Assembly (NCBI RefSeq): GCF_001642935.1
Contig: NZ_CP016761.1
Location: 2,170,001 to 2,234,000, forward strand
Direction of reading: 5' to 3'
DNA length: 64,000 nucleotides
Source: Fictibacillus arsenicus
GTDB lineage: Bacteria > Bacillota > Bacilli > Bacillales > Fictibacillaceae
Shown here piece after piece: positions 9,625 through 18,046 of the stretch (its first letter is position 1; the number at the start of each line of letters is the position of its first letter). The notes beneath the pieces were generated by a model. It ran no database searches. It was given only the letters and a program-made list of their open reading frames with translations, and had not been told where the DNA came from. A program made the translations under genes and the position numbers.

Positions 9625-9660
9625 GGGGATAACGAACAGCGTTATCCTCTTTTTTTATTT
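9625..9660 (+). terminator. Intrinsic terminator after nucleotidyltransferase
   Basis: GGGGATAACG and CGTTATCCTC pair over 10 bp (one G-T) around AACAG, then a run of seven T residues follows. Confidence 0.9.
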
Positions 9661-9717
9661 TGCTCTTTTCTAAAAGATTGTTGTTTTTATTATTTTGCTC
9701 ATCTCCTTCACTGACAA

Positions 9718-9908
9718 GTTGATTGGAGTGGAAGGTTCGAGACTCCTCGAAAATGAAAATCACATTTTCTTCGTGCGATGTAACGCTGTCGAAGCCTTCC
9801 TTGTCCTGCGGGACGAGCGGTCAGGTGAGACCACTCAAAGGCGCAAAGCGGCGAGGGGGCTCACCGCACGCCCCGCGGAAAGCGAAGCAACCTGGAACGG
9901 AAATCACC
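9718..9908 (+). repeat. GC-rich dispersed intergenic repeat, copy A
   Basis: A GC-rich island in AT-rich surroundings, between a terminator and speD. Its core (GGTGAGACC, GGCGCAAAGC, GAGGGGGCTCACCGCACG, CCCCGCGGAAAGCGAAGC, then CCTGGAACGGAAATCA) matches copy B near 22 kb in inverted orientation. The left part (about 9752-9805) looks like an extra insertion within the element. ORFs across it are not credible. Similar GC-rich elements are common between genes in Bacillaceae, from memory; their function is unknown. Confidence 0.75.
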
Positions 9909-10047
9909 TACTTACAAGAGGAACAAAGTTTGCGAAAACTGCCTTTTTATTTTGAGTATTACCATCAACCGTTTTTCAAGTACAGGTTATGGGTATTATA
10001 AAAATATTTACTTCTCAAATTCTTAATACATAAGGGGAATCGATCAT

Positions 10048-10857
10048 ATGACAATTTCACCAGATCAACGTATCACTTTACACGGATTTAATAACCTGAC
10101 AAAGTCATTAAGTTTCAATATGTACGATGTTTGTTTTACAAAAACTCGGGAAGAGCGGGAAGCTTATATAGAATATATTGATGAACAATATAACGCGGAA
10201 AGACTAACAAATATACTTCAGACTGTTTCTGACACCATAGGTGCTCACGTACTGAACGTGGCAAAGCAAGATTATGTTCCTCAAGGGGCCAGTGTTACTC
10301 TCCTTGTCTCTGAAGGCCCAGTCGTTGAGGTACCTACAGATTCATTTGATGATTCTGCAACTGCGATGCCCGAATCAGTAGTTATGCAGCTGGACAAAAG
10401 CCACCTTACAGTCCATACGTATCCAGAGTTCCATCCAGAAGAAGGGATTAGTACATTCAGAGCAGATATTGATGTATCAACTTGTGGTGAAATATCACCT
10501 TTGAAAGCATTAAATCATCTTATCAATTCTTTTGATACCGATATTGTTACGATGGATTACCGGGTACGGGGGTTTACGAGAGACATAAAGGGTCATAAAT
10601 TATTTATTGACCATGACATTAACTCTATACAAAATTATCTTTCTGATGATATTAAAAACATGTACGACATGATAGACACTAATATCTATCAAGAGAACAT
10701 CTTTCATACAAAATGCCGGTTAAAGGAATTTGATTTAAACAATTATCTGTTTGGCTACACCAAAGATACATTGGATTCAAGAAGTGTCGAAGAAATAACA
10801 GATCGCATTAAATCAGAAATGGATGAAATTTTTTACGGAAGAAATATAAAAAAATAA
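10048..10857 (+). CDS. speD: S-adenosylmethionine decarboxylase proenzyme (E. coli-type class)
   Basis: This enzyme decarboxylates S-adenosylmethionine to the aminopropyl donor for spermidine synthesis. It is a proenzyme that cleaves itself to form a pyruvoyl cofactor. The cleavage site is clear: [12 protein letters not shown], with Ser118 as the future pyruvoyl residue. Downstream [13 protein letters not shown] carries the catalytic Cys146. At 269 residues it is the long Gram-negative-like SpeD class, not the short (about 120-130 residue) SpeH form typical of Bacillus subtilis. The ATG has AAGGGG upstream. It is monocistronic, with a GC-rich repeat upstream and a terminator downstream. No spermidine synthase gene lies nearby. 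Confidence 0.92.
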   Translation: MTISPDQRITLHGFNNLTKSLSFNMYDVCFTKTREEREAYIEYIDEQYNAERLTNILQTVSDTIGAHVLNVAKQDYVPQGASVTLLVSEGPVVEVPTDSFDDSATAMPESVVMQLDKSHLTVHTYPEFHPEEGISTFRADIDVSTCGEISPLKALNHLINSFDTDIVTMDYRVRGFTRDIKGHKLFIDHDINSIQNYLSDDIKNMYDMIDTNIYQENIFHTKCRLKEFDLNNYLFGYTKDTLDSRSVEEITDRIKSEMDEIFYGRNIKK

Positions 10858-10872
10858 TTTGTATGTATAGTT

Positions 10873-10917
10873 AAGGCTCCTGATTTTTTAACAGGGGTTC
10901 TTTTTTTGTCTATGAAC
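10873..10917 (+). terminator. Intrinsic terminator after speD
   Basis: AAGGCTCCTG pairs with CAGGGGTTCTT, with wobble pairs, around an A/T-rich loop and leads into seven T residues. Confidence 0.75.
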
Positions 10918-10992
10918 TTTATGAACAAAAAGCTCATTATGCAGTTAAACTTCTTTTTTAAATATAGCGTGTTAAGATTATAAAAGATTGAA

Positions 10993-11006
10993 TGAAAGCG
11001 CTACCA
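10993..11006 (+). promoter_or_regulatory. Catabolite-responsive element (cre) in tctC leader
   Basis: TGAAAGCGCTACCA fits the Bacillus cre consensus TGWAARCGYTWNCW at every position. It lies 16 nt before the tctC start, between the likely promoter and the ribosome binding site. By established CcpA biology a site here would block transcription when preferred sugars are present. The binding itself is inferred. Confidence 0.85.
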
Positions 11007-11021
11007 AAAAGGAGGATACAT

Positions 11022-12041
11022 ATGAAAAAAGTAAATTGGAAAAATTGGCTCTTAGCAGGATTCCTTATTCCTTCACTAGCAGCATGCAGTACGTCTGGAT
11101 CCAGCGGCAATAGTGCAGGAGATTCAGATTATCCTAAAAAATCTATTACAGTTGTTGCTCCATCTGGTGCTGGAGGCGGCTGGGATTTAACTGCACGCTC
11201 TCTTACAAAGGTACTTGGGGAAACTAAATTGGTTGACCAAACCATGACAGTTGAAAACAAGCCAGGCGGTGGTGGAGCGGTTTATTTAGCTGAATACGCC
11301 ACTCAGCACAAAAAAGATGATTATAAACTTTACGTAAATTCTCCTCCTATCTTGATTAATAATCTTAAGAAAGAAGGAAACAGCCCATATGGCTATAAAA
11401 ACACTACGCCACTAGCTCAACTAACAAAAGATTTTGGAGCGATTGTAGTAAAAGAAGACTCAAAATATAACAGTATAAAAGATCTTATGGATGCAGTAAA
11501 AAAAGATCCAAAATCAGTTACTGCAGCAGGCGGATCTGCACCTGGGTCAATGGACCACTTAGTAGCTGTGCTGCCGGCTTATAAATCTGGAGTTGATCCT
11601 AAAACAGTAAAGTACGTTTCCTATGATGGAGGCGGAGAAGCTATTGCGGCTTTATTAGGCGGAAATGCAGACTACATCGCTACAGATGCTTCAGCAGTAG
11701 GTGAATTTTTAAAAGCAGGAAAAGTTAAAGTTCTTGGTATATCTTCTACCGAGAGATTAAAAGGAGAATTGGCAGAAGTTCCAACTTTTAAAGAAGAAGG
11801 CATTGACGCAGATTTTACGATATGGAGAGGTATCTTCGGTCCGAAAGAAATGTCAGACAGCGCAAAAGATTACTGGGCTAAAACTCTTAAAGACTTGAAT
11901 GATAGCAAAGAGTGGCAAGCAGAGCTTGAACGCAACGGCTGGCAAGCTGAATTTAAAGATGCTGAAGAGTTTGCTTCATTTTTAGAAGAACAGGAAAAAC
12001 AAGTTGAAGATCTATTAAAGTCATTAGGGATGAACAAATAG
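11022..12041 (+). CDS. tctC: Tripartite tricarboxylate transporter substrate-binding lipoprotein
   Basis: The extracytoplasmic solute receptor of a TctCBA-type transporter, which captures citrate or a related di/tricarboxylate. A signal peptide ends in the lipobox LAAC (Cys22), so it is membrane-anchored. The mature protein has the TctC/Bug pattern: SGAGGGWDLTAR near the N-terminus, VENKPGGGG, and AAGGSAPGSMDH. The start is the ATG at 11022, preceded by AAAGGAGG; an upstream in-frame ATG (10992) overlaps the cre site and lacks a ribosome binding site. tctB and tctA follow, separated from it by a strong hairpin that probably keeps tctC mRNA more abundant. Regulation is likely through cre plus the downstream two-component system. 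Confidence 0.92.
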   Translation: MKKVNWKNWLLAGFLIPSLAACSTSGSSGNSAGDSDYPKKSITVVAPSGAGGGWDLTARSLTKVLGETKLVDQTMTVENKPGGGGAVYLAEYATQHKKDDYKLYVNSPPILINNLKKEGNSPYGYKNTTPLAQLTKDFGAIVVKEDSKYNSIKDLMDAVKKDPKSVTAAGGSAPGSMDHLVAVLPAYKSGVDPKTVKYVSYDGGGEAIAALLGGNADYIATDASAVGEFLKAGKVKVLGISSTERLKGELAEVPTFKEEGIDADFTIWRGIFGPKEMSDSAKDYWAKTLKDLNDSKEWQAELERNGWQAEFKDAEEFASFLEEQEKQVEDLLKSLGMNK

Positions 12042-12043
12042 AC

Positions 12044-12079
12044 TACAAATGGAGGAGTAAAAATACTTCTCCATTTGTA
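12044..12079 (+). promoter_or_regulatory. Long stem-loop between tctC and tctB (mRNA stabiliser or attenuator)
   Basis: A 16-bp stem (12044-12059 with 12064-12079, one G-T pair) closed by AAAA. It has no U-tract after it, so it is not a standard terminator. In this position, between a binding-protein gene and its membrane subunits, such a hairpin commonly blocks 3' exonuclease decay and raises tctC levels. That role is inference. Confidence 0.75.
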
Positions 12080-12110
12080 TTAATACTAGTGTGCTAAAGG
12101 AGTCGGGTAC

Positions 12111-12581
12111 ATGATGTCAGGAAGTTTCGACCGATATGCAAGTGTGATTTTTGCTATAATTGGCGCTGCTTTTCTATTTGAAAGCAGGAATATAGCAAAG
12201 AGTGCCTATGGAAGTGAAGTAGGACCAAATGTCTTTCCATTTTTGCTTGGACTCATCCTTATTTTATTAAGTGTAAAGCTATTTCTAGAGTCATTTAAAT
12301 CCGTTCAAAATAAAAACAATGATCGTGAAAAATTAATGATAAAAAGATTTTTAATCATACTGATAGCAAGTATTCTATATGCATCTTTACTTGAAACAAT
12401 CGGTTATTTAATCAGTACATTCGTATTTCTTTTTGTTTCTTTTCAGACGATGGAAAAAGTGGAAAAAGGCGGATGGATTAAAAATGTGCTAATTGCAGGT
12501 GCTTTTTCATTTTGTGTCTATTATTTGTTTGTAGTTGTTTTAAAAGGCTCTTTGCCTGGACTGCCGATATGGTTTAGTTAG
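12111..12581 (+). CDS. tctB: Tripartite tricarboxylate transporter small membrane subunit
   Basis: A 156-residue TctB-family protein with four predicted membrane helices, the small partner of TctA. It begins with a short soluble segment and a helix (YASVIFAIIGAAFLFESRNIA), then the family-typical GPNVFPFLLGLILILLSVKLF. The ATG at 12111 has AAAGGAG 8 nt upstream; a second ATG follows at once. It sits between tctC and tctA, 11 nt from the latter, as in canonical tct operons. No catalytic residues are expected. Confidence 0.9.
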   Translation: MMSGSFDRYASVIFAIIGAAFLFESRNIAKSAYGSEVGPNVFPFLLGLILILLSVKLFLESFKSVQNKNNDREKLMIKRFLIILIASILYASLLETIGYLISTFVFLFVSFQTMEKVEKGGWIKNVLIAGAFSFCVYYLFVVVLKGSLPGLPIWFS

Positions 12582-12592
12582 GAGGAAAAAGT

Positions 12593-14119
12593 ATGGGCGT
12601 GATTGATTTTCTAATGCAAGGGTTTCATACAGCAATACAACCCGGAAACTTATTCTTTGCCTTTATAGGTGTATTGATCGGAACAGCAGTAGGAGTACTT
12701 CCGGGTATCGGTCCAATGAGCGGAGTTGCTCTGCTCATACCTGTAACTGCAACTCTAACTGGCGGGATGGAACCATCAGCTGCCGCTACAAGTTCTATTA
12801 TTCTATTGGCAGGTGTTTATTATGGAGCGATGTATGGAGGTTCTACTACATCCATCTTACTTAATACCCCTGGTGAGTCATCTTCTGTTGTAACTACGCT
12901 CGACGGGTATCAAATGGCAAAACAAGGACGTGCAGGATCAGCGTTGTCGATTGCAGCCATCGGTTCCTTCGCAGCAGGTATTGTCTCAATTATTGGGCTA
13001 GCATTACTTGCAAATCCACTTTCTGAAATGGCATTAAAATTCGGACCTGCAGAGTATTTTTCACTTATGTTGTTAGGACTGGCTGCTGTAAGCGGTCTAG
13101 CAGGCGGTTCAATCACAAAAGCCTGGATGATGACTGTAACTGGACTGCTTCTCGCTACAATTGGTATTGATGCTGTATCTGGTGTTGCGCGTTTCACCTA
13201 TGAAATTCCGGTACTTTTTGGCGGACTTGAATTTTTAACAGTAGCTGTGGGATTGTTTGCTTTAGGCGAAGTCTTCAAAACCATTCTTCATAAAGAAGAT
13301 GACCAAGAAAAAGTTGCGAAAGTCGGGAGAGTAATTCCCTCCAAAACAGATCTTAAAGAGAGTGCAGGACCTATTGCACGCGGATCTATTCTCGGTTTTT
13401 TCATTGGTGTCCTTCCTGGTGCAGGTGCAACATTAGCATCCTTCTTTTCTTACATTGCTGAAAAAAAATTAAGCAAAACTCCCGAAAAGTTTGGGAAAGG
13501 TGCAATTGCTGGAGTTGCAGCGCCAGAGTCTGCGAACAACGCAGCTTCTGGAGGAGCTATGATACCGCTGTTGACACTTGGTATTCCAGGTTCCGGAACC
13601 ACCGCTATCTTAATGGGTGCCCTAATCATGTACAATGTGCAGCCAGGTCCGTTATTATTCAGTGACCATCCTGATGTAGCCTGGGGACTCATCGCAAGTA
13701 TGTTTATAGGAAATTTGATGCTTTTAATTTTAAACATGCCCCTCGTAAAGGTATTTGCAAAGATTATTGAAACACCTCCAAAATATCTGCTGCCCATAAT
13801 TATTGCTATATCTGTTTTCGGAGTTTATGCGGTCCAAGTAACAACCTTTGATCTTTATTTACTGATTGGATTTGGATTAGCGGGTTATTTATTAGCGAAG
13901 AACGATTATCCGCTCGCACCTCTTGTACTTGGTCTTGTTTTAGGACCGATGATTGAGAATAATATGAGACGTGCATTAACTACATCAAATGGAGATTTTA
14001 TAGTTTTTATCGAGAATCCTATCTCAGCTATTTTTCTTGTCTGTGCTGTATTATGGATTTTAGTACCTTTCTTGCTAAAGTTAAAAGGGAAAAATGTAGT
14101 TGTTAATGTAGAAGGATAA
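12593..14119 (+). CDS. tctA: Tripartite tricarboxylate transporter large permease subunit
   Basis: A 508-residue TctA-family permease that forms the ion-coupled translocation path for the tricarboxylate delivered by TctC. It has roughly 12 helices and the glycine-rich family motifs: FAFIGVLIGTAVGVLPGIGP near residue 25, GAMYGGSTTSILLNTPGE near 80, and GFFIGVLPGAGATLASF near 265 (the internal repeat of the first motif). The ATG is preceded by TTAGGAGG. It lies 11 nt after tctB and 64 nt before the histidine kinase gene. Confidence 0.93.
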   Translation: MGVIDFLMQGFHTAIQPGNLFFAFIGVLIGTAVGVLPGIGPMSGVALLIPVTATLTGGMEPSAAATSSIILLAGVYYGAMYGGSTTSILLNTPGESSSVVTTLDGYQMAKQGRAGSALSIAAIGSFAAGIVSIIGLALLANPLSEMALKFGPAEYFSLMLLGLAAVSGLAGGSITKAWMMTVTGLLLATIGIDAVSGVARFTYEIPVLFGGLEFLTVAVGLFALGEVFKTILHKEDDQEKVAKVGRVIPSKTDLKESAGPIARGSILGFFIGVLPGAGATLASFFSYIAEKKLSKTPEKFGKGAIAGVAAPESANNAASGGAMIPLLTLGIPGSGTTAILMGALIMYNVQPGPLLFSDHPDVAWGLIASMFIGNLMLLILNMPLVKVFAKIIETPPKYLLPIIIAISVFGVYAVQVTTFDLYLLIGFGLAGYLLAKNDYPLAPLVLGLVLGPMIENNMRRALTTSNGDFIVFIENPISAIFLVCAVLWILVPFLLKLKGKNVVVNVEG

Positions 14120-14138
14120 AACAAGAGTGAAAGAGAAG

Positions 14139-14166
14139 ACTTTCTAAATCAGGAAAGTTTTTTCTA
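14139..14166 (+). terminator. Weak hairpin between tctA and the kinase gene
   Basis: ACTTTCT and AGGAAAGT form a 7-bp stem with one wobble pair, followed by a T-run. It may partly separate transporter and regulator expression. Confidence 0.5.
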
Positions 14167-14183
14167 TTTTCAGGGGGAAACAA

Positions 14184-15755
14184 ATGAAACTGCAAACAAA
14201 GTTAATGATCATCAGCGGCTCCCTCATCTTTATAGTGGTCGTTATCTTAGCTCTTCTTTTTCAGGTGATGTTTGTAAATACGATAAAAGATCAGATCGGT
14301 CAAAGAGCGCTAAGTGTTGCAAATACGGTAAGCAGCAATCCATTAGTTATAGAAGCATTTGAAGAAGTTGATCCTTCTCAAAGAATACAGCCTTATGCTG
14401 AAGAAATAAGGAAGAAAACAGGCGCACAGTATGTTGTTGTTGGAAATAAGGAAGGAATCCGGTATTCTCATCCTCTTCCTGAACGCATCGGAAAAAAGAT
14501 GGTAGGAGGCGATAATGAATTCGCCTTGTCAGGAGAACCAAGTATTACAGAAGCAACTGGCTCTCTTGGGCCAGCAGTAAGAGGTAAATCTCCCATTATA
14601 AACGATGAGGATAAAATCATTGGACTCGTTTCAGTTGGTTTTTTGACTACTAGTATCAATGAAATTATCTGGCCCTATAAATTAAAAATTTTACTTATTG
14701 GGATATTCACTCTTTCTTTAGGAATTATAGGATCCATATTGATAGCAAAAGGAGTTAAAAAAGCGACACACGGTTTGGAACCAAAAGAAATAGGTTTATT
14801 GTATAAAGAAAAAAGTGCTATTCTCGAAGCCATCAGAGAAGGAGTAATCGCAATCAACCGTGATGGTGATATAACGATGGTTAATCATACAGCATTACAG
14901 ATGCTTGAAAGAGATACAGACGATTTAATAGGGAGCAATATATTAAAAGTTATACCAAACTCTAGACTCTTGGATGTTATATCAAATGGGAGCAGTGAGT
15001 TTGATGAACAAATGAAGCTTGGAAACAGCAATGTTGTAGCAAATCGTGTTCCTATTACGGATGATAGAGGTGATGTAATAGGTGCAGTAGCTACTTTTCG
15101 AAACAAAAACGAACTTTATAGACTTAATGAAGAACTGGCACAAGTTAAAGGATATAGCGAAGGCTTGCGGGCACAAACTCACGAATTTTCAAATAAATTG
15201 TATTTAATCTCAGGATTAATACAATTGGAGTCCTACCAGGAAGCTCTCGATGTTATATCAAAGGAATCAGATGTACATCAGAGCTTTGCTAAGTTCATCA
15301 TGAAACGAATTTCTGATCCTTACATAGGAGGTTTGCTGATTGGGAAGTTTAATCGCTCAATCGAACTCAAAGTACCTTTTTCAATTGATCCATCAAGTAC
15401 GTTTAAAGATATTCCTGAAACAATAGATAGACAATTACTTGTTACGATTATTGGGAATTTGGTGGATAATGCAATGGATGCTGCTGTTAAAAGCAAAGAA
15501 AATGAAAGTGGCGTTAAGATATGCCTTTCGGATATGGGAAATCAATTATTAATCGAGATTGAGGATGACGGAGAAGGAATTCCGCCTTCAATCGCTAATA
15601 AGTTATACCAAAAGGGATTTTCCACAAAAGGGTCTGACCGAGGTTATGGTTTATATTTGGTTCATCAATCTGTGGATCAATTAATTGGGGAGATTTTTTA
15701 TGAAAGAACAAAAGGGAACTCGACCCTTTTTACAGTTATTATCCCGAAAGAATAG
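14184..15755 (+). CDS. CitA/DcuS-family sensor histidine kinase
   Basis: A 523-residue membrane sensor kinase. A first helix (residues 8-30) is followed by an extracytoplasmic PDC/CitA-type sensor domain (about 35-160), a second helix (about 165-190), a cytoplasmic PAS domain (about 210-300), and the kinase core. The phosphoacceptor lies in RAQTHEFSNKLYLI (His333), the HEFxNKL signature of the citrate/C4-dicarboxylate kinase subfamily. The ATP-binding N-box is LVDNAMDAA, followed by DDGEGIP and GYGLYLVHQ. Adjacent tctCBA and the partner regulator suggest it senses the tricarboxylate transported. The ATG has AGGGGG upstream. The regulator gene begins 15 nt after its stop. Confidence 0.92.
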   Translation: MKLQTKLMIISGSLIFIVVVILALLFQVMFVNTIKDQIGQRALSVANTVSSNPLVIEAFEEVDPSQRIQPYAEEIRKKTGAQYVVVGNKEGIRYSHPLPERIGKKMVGGDNEFALSGEPSITEATGSLGPAVRGKSPIINDEDKIIGLVSVGFLTTSINEIIWPYKLKILLIGIFTLSLGIIGSILIAKGVKKATHGLEPKEIGLLYKEKSAILEAIREGVIAINRDGDITMVNHTALQMLERDTDDLIGSNILKVIPNSRLLDVISNGSSEFDEQMKLGNSNVVANRVPITDDRGDVIGAVATFRNKNELYRLNEELAQVKGYSEGLRAQTHEFSNKLYLISGLIQLESYQEALDVISKESDVHQSFAKFIMKRISDPYIGGLLIGKFNRSIELKVPFSIDPSSTFKDIPETIDRQLLVTIIGNLVDNAMDAAVKSKENESGVKICLSDMGNQLLIEIEDDGEGIPPSIANKLYQKGFSTKGSDRGYGLYLVHQSVDQLIGEIFYERTKGNSTLFTVIIPKE

Positions 15756-15770
15756 AGGTTAACAAATATC

Positions 15771-16460
15771 ATGCGTTCATGGGAAATATTTATTGTAGAA
15801 GACGACATCCGTATCGCTGAGATTAACCGTAGATTTGTAGAAAAGATGGATGGTTTTTCCGTATGCGGCATTGCACTTAATGAAGAAGAAGCGAAAGAAC
15901 AAATATCAATCCTTAAACCTGATCTAGTAATTTTAGACATCTATTTTCCAGATATGAATGGATTAGACTTATTACACTGGATTCGGAGCGAATTTCGTGG
16001 AATAGAAGTAATAATGGTAACAGCAGCTACAGAAGCTGAAACATTAAAAAATGCAATAGAAGATGGTATCTTTGACTATATTATAAAGCCTGTTATTTTT
16101 CAAAGATTTAAAGAAACCTTATTAAAATTTCATGAATATAAATTGTCCATTCAGCAAATAGCGGCTTCAAATGAACTAAACCAAAGTATAATAGATTCTA
16201 TCTTAAAAAGGGAAAAGACAGAGAGTGAAACTTCTTACTTACCCAAAGGAATCGATCGAATTACATTAGATAAGGTCATATCAATTCTAACGTGTAATAA
16301 AATCGGCTACACAGCAGAAGACCTCGGTCAGCTGATTGGAGCAAGCCGTACAACCGCTAGAAGGTATTTAGAATACTTAGTCTCAGAACAAAAAGTATCT
16401 GCAGACATTTCATATGGTGGCGTAGGCAGGCCAGAAAGAATCTATAAATATACTAAATAA
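15771..16460 (+). CDS. CitB/DcuR-family response regulator
   Basis: A 229-residue two-component regulator. The receiver domain (1-120) has the acidic pocket at Asp11-Asp12, the phosphoacceptor Asp56 in LVILDIYFPD, and the conserved lysine in DYIIKPV. The C-terminal third (about 160-229) is a helix-turn-helix of the CitT/DcuR type (YTAEDLGQLIGASRTTARRYLEYL). It likely activates tctCBA in response to the kinase encoded directly upstream, as CitST does for a citrate carrier in Bacillus subtilis; the target is inferred from position. Only a weak hairpin (about 16480-16509) follows it before yeeI. Confidence 0.92.
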   Translation: MRSWEIFIVEDDIRIAEINRRFVEKMDGFSVCGIALNEEEAKEQISILKPDLVILDIYFPDMNGLDLLHWIRSEFRGIEVIMVTAATEAETLKNAIEDGIFDYIIKPVIFQRFKETLLKFHEYKLSIQQIAASNELNQSIIDSILKREKTESETSYLPKGIDRITLDKVISILTCNKIGYTAEDLGQLIGASRTTARRYLEYLVSEQKVSADISYGGVGRPERIYKYTK

Positions 16461-16592
16461 ATCAAGTGATTACTTACATAAGCAATTTCTCATTAGAGGG
16501 GTTGCTTTCATTATGTTATAAAACTCGTAACAACTCTTGTGTTTAATGTATAATAACTGTTATAGATTCAAAGTTGAAAGAGAGTGAATAGA

Positions 16593-17312
16593 ATGGGTCG
16601 TAAGTGGAATAACATTAAAGAGAAAAAAGCATCAAAAGACGCGAATACGAGTAGAATTTATGCTAAATTCGGCCGTGAAATTTACGTTGCAGCAAAACAA
16701 GGTGAGCCTGATCCTGAATCAAATCAGTCATTAAAAGTCGTTCTTGAACGAGCAAAAACATACAGTGTTCCTAAAACAATTATTGACCGTGCTATTGAAA
16801 AAGCAAAAGGCGGCTCAGATGAAAACTATGATGAGCTCCGTTATGAAGGCTTCGGTCCAAATGGTTCAATGGTGATTGTGGATACACTCACTAATAATGT
16901 TAATCGCACGGTAGCAGAAGTTCGGTCAGCATTTAATAAAAACGGCGGAAACATGGGAGTTTCCGGTGCTGTGGCTTATATGTTTGATGCAACAGCTGTA
17001 ATTGGACTTGAAGGTAAGACATCTGATGAAGTATTGGAATTATTGTTAGAAGCTGATTTAGATGTACGTGATGTCATTGAAGAAGATGAAGCTGTGATCG
17101 TTTATGCAGAACCTGATCAATTTCATGCTGTCCAAGAGGTTTTTAAGAATGCCGGCATAACAGAATTTTCAGTTGCAGAGCTTACAATGCTTGCACAGAA
17201 CGATTTGACCCTTCCTGAAGACGCACAAGTCCAGTTTGAGAAGCTGATCGACGCTTTAGAAGATCTTGAAGATGTTCAGCAAGTCTATCATAACGTTGAT
17301 TTAGGAGAATAA
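16593..17312 (+). CDS. yeeI: YebC/PmpR-family protein YeeI
   Basis: A 239-residue YebC-family protein. Family members act in the cytoplasm and have been described both as DNA-binding regulators and as factors that help ribosomes through difficult proline stretches. The sequence starts [30 protein letters not shown], which matches the Bacillus YeeI branch, rather than the YrbC branch that starts MAGHSKW. The ATG at 16593 is chosen because AAAGAGAG lies about 9 nt upstream; a GTG at 16584 overlaps that site. A TATAAT sits about 40 nt upstream of the start. It is monocistronic with its own terminator. Confidence 0.92.
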   Translation: MGRKWNNIKEKKASKDANTSRIYAKFGREIYVAAKQGEPDPESNQSLKVVLERAKTYSVPKTIIDRAIEKAKGGSDENYDELRYEGFGPNGSMVIVDTLTNNVNRTVAEVRSAFNKNGGNMGVSGAVAYMFDATAVIGLEGKTSDEVLELLLEADLDVRDVIEEDEAVIVYAEPDQFHAVQEVFKNAGITEFSVAELTMLAQNDLTLPEDAQVQFEKLIDALEDLEDVQQVYHNVDLGE

Positions 17313-17320
17313 TAAGATGG

Positions 17321-17374
17321 AAACTGACTTGAAAGGAAAGAAATATGTCCTTGCAGAGTCAGTTTTTCTTTTTT
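17321..17374 (+). terminator. Intrinsic terminator after yeeI
   Basis: AACTGACT pairs with AGTCAGTT around a loop that itself contains a short AAGGA/TCCTT pairing, then T-rich sequence follows. Confidence 0.75.
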
Positions 17375-17416
17375 GTGGTTAATTAAAAAGGGTGATCCTG
17401 TAAAAGTACTCTGTTT

Positions 17417-17524
17417 TGAGCGAAGAAATTGATTATTGAGCGTATCACATGAATGTTGAGCGGTAAGGGATGTATTCTGAGCGTAGAGGTGTGTGTTCTG
17501 AGCGTAGATAAATTTTTTTGAGCG
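17417..17524. repeat. 20/21-bp-phased TGAGCG array
   Basis: TGAGCG begins at 17417, 17437, 17457, 17478, 17499 and 17519 (steps of 20, 20, 21, 21, 20). All six cores are exact and all but two are preceded by TT; the 14-15 nt between cores vary freely. It fills the gap between the convergent yeeI and bdbC 3' ends. Its phasing resembles the arrays near 2.8 kb and 48.9 kb, but the core differs. It makes spurious - strand ORFs with AQN/AQH periodicity. Confidence 0.85.
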
Positions 17525-17619
17525 AACGTGTAACAAATAAAAGAACACATACCGTAAATAGCTGATTCATCTACTACTTTTATTAAAAAGGCTGTTTCCC
17601 AATCTATGAGAAAAAAGCC

Positions 17620-17652
17620 ATAAAAAACAGCAACCCTTATTTTGGTTGCTGT
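17620..17652 (-). terminator. Terminator overlapping the bdbC stop codon
   Basis: On the - strand, ACAGCAACC and GGTTGCTGT pair over 9 bp around a 7-nt loop and lead into a run of six T residues. The bdbC stop codon lies in the loop. Confidence 0.85.
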
Positions 17653-18044
17653 CTTATAATTAACATACAAATTGTAATGATAACAAAACCCATTAATGCT
17701 AGCAGCGGGATTGTAATAAAGCCAAGCCAGTTAATATATTGTCCCGAACACGGCACCCCTGAAGAACACGTTTCAAAAGCTTTAAGTGCGGGTATTTTTT
17801 GCAGTGCATAATGATAACCAGAAACAAACACCCCAAGGATTGATAACGGCAAAATATAGCGGGTTATTCTAAAATCTTGATGATAAAAAGCAATTCCTAA
17901 CAAAATAACCATTGGGTACATAAGAATCCGCTGATACCAGCAAAACGTGCACGGTACAAATTGGAGTACTTCACTAAAATATAAACTTCCCAGAGATGCA
18001 ATTACAGATGCCATCCAGGCGATCAACAAGGGTTTACTCGTCAC
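17637..18044 (-). CDS. bdbC: Disulfide bond formation protein BdbC (DsbB family)
   Basis: A four-helix membrane thiol oxidoreductase that passes electrons from its partner BdbD to quinone, so that secreted proteins gain disulfide bonds. At 135 residues it has the family length. Both cysteine pairs are present: Cys32-Cys35 in PCTFCWYQR and Cys93-Cys99 in TCSSGVPC. It starts 2 nt after the bdbD stop, so the two are translationally linked and bdbD comes first on the transcript. A terminator overlaps its stop codon. In Bacillus this pair is needed for competence pseudopilin assembly and other disulfide-bearing exported proteins. Confidence 0.93.
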   Translation of the reverse strand: MTSKPLLIAWMASVIASLGSLYFSEVLQFVPCTFCWYQRILMYPMVILLGIAFYHQDFRITRYILPLSILGVFVSGYHYALQKIPALKAFETCSSGVPCSGQYINWLGFITIPLLALMGFVIITICMLIIRQQPK

Positions 18045-18046
18045 CT

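Noticed and set aside
9695-10001. Two overlapping + strand ORFs (86 and 92 codons) in the GC-rich repeat
   Set aside because: They arise from the dispersed repeat, which recurs inverted near 22 kb in a non-coding leader.
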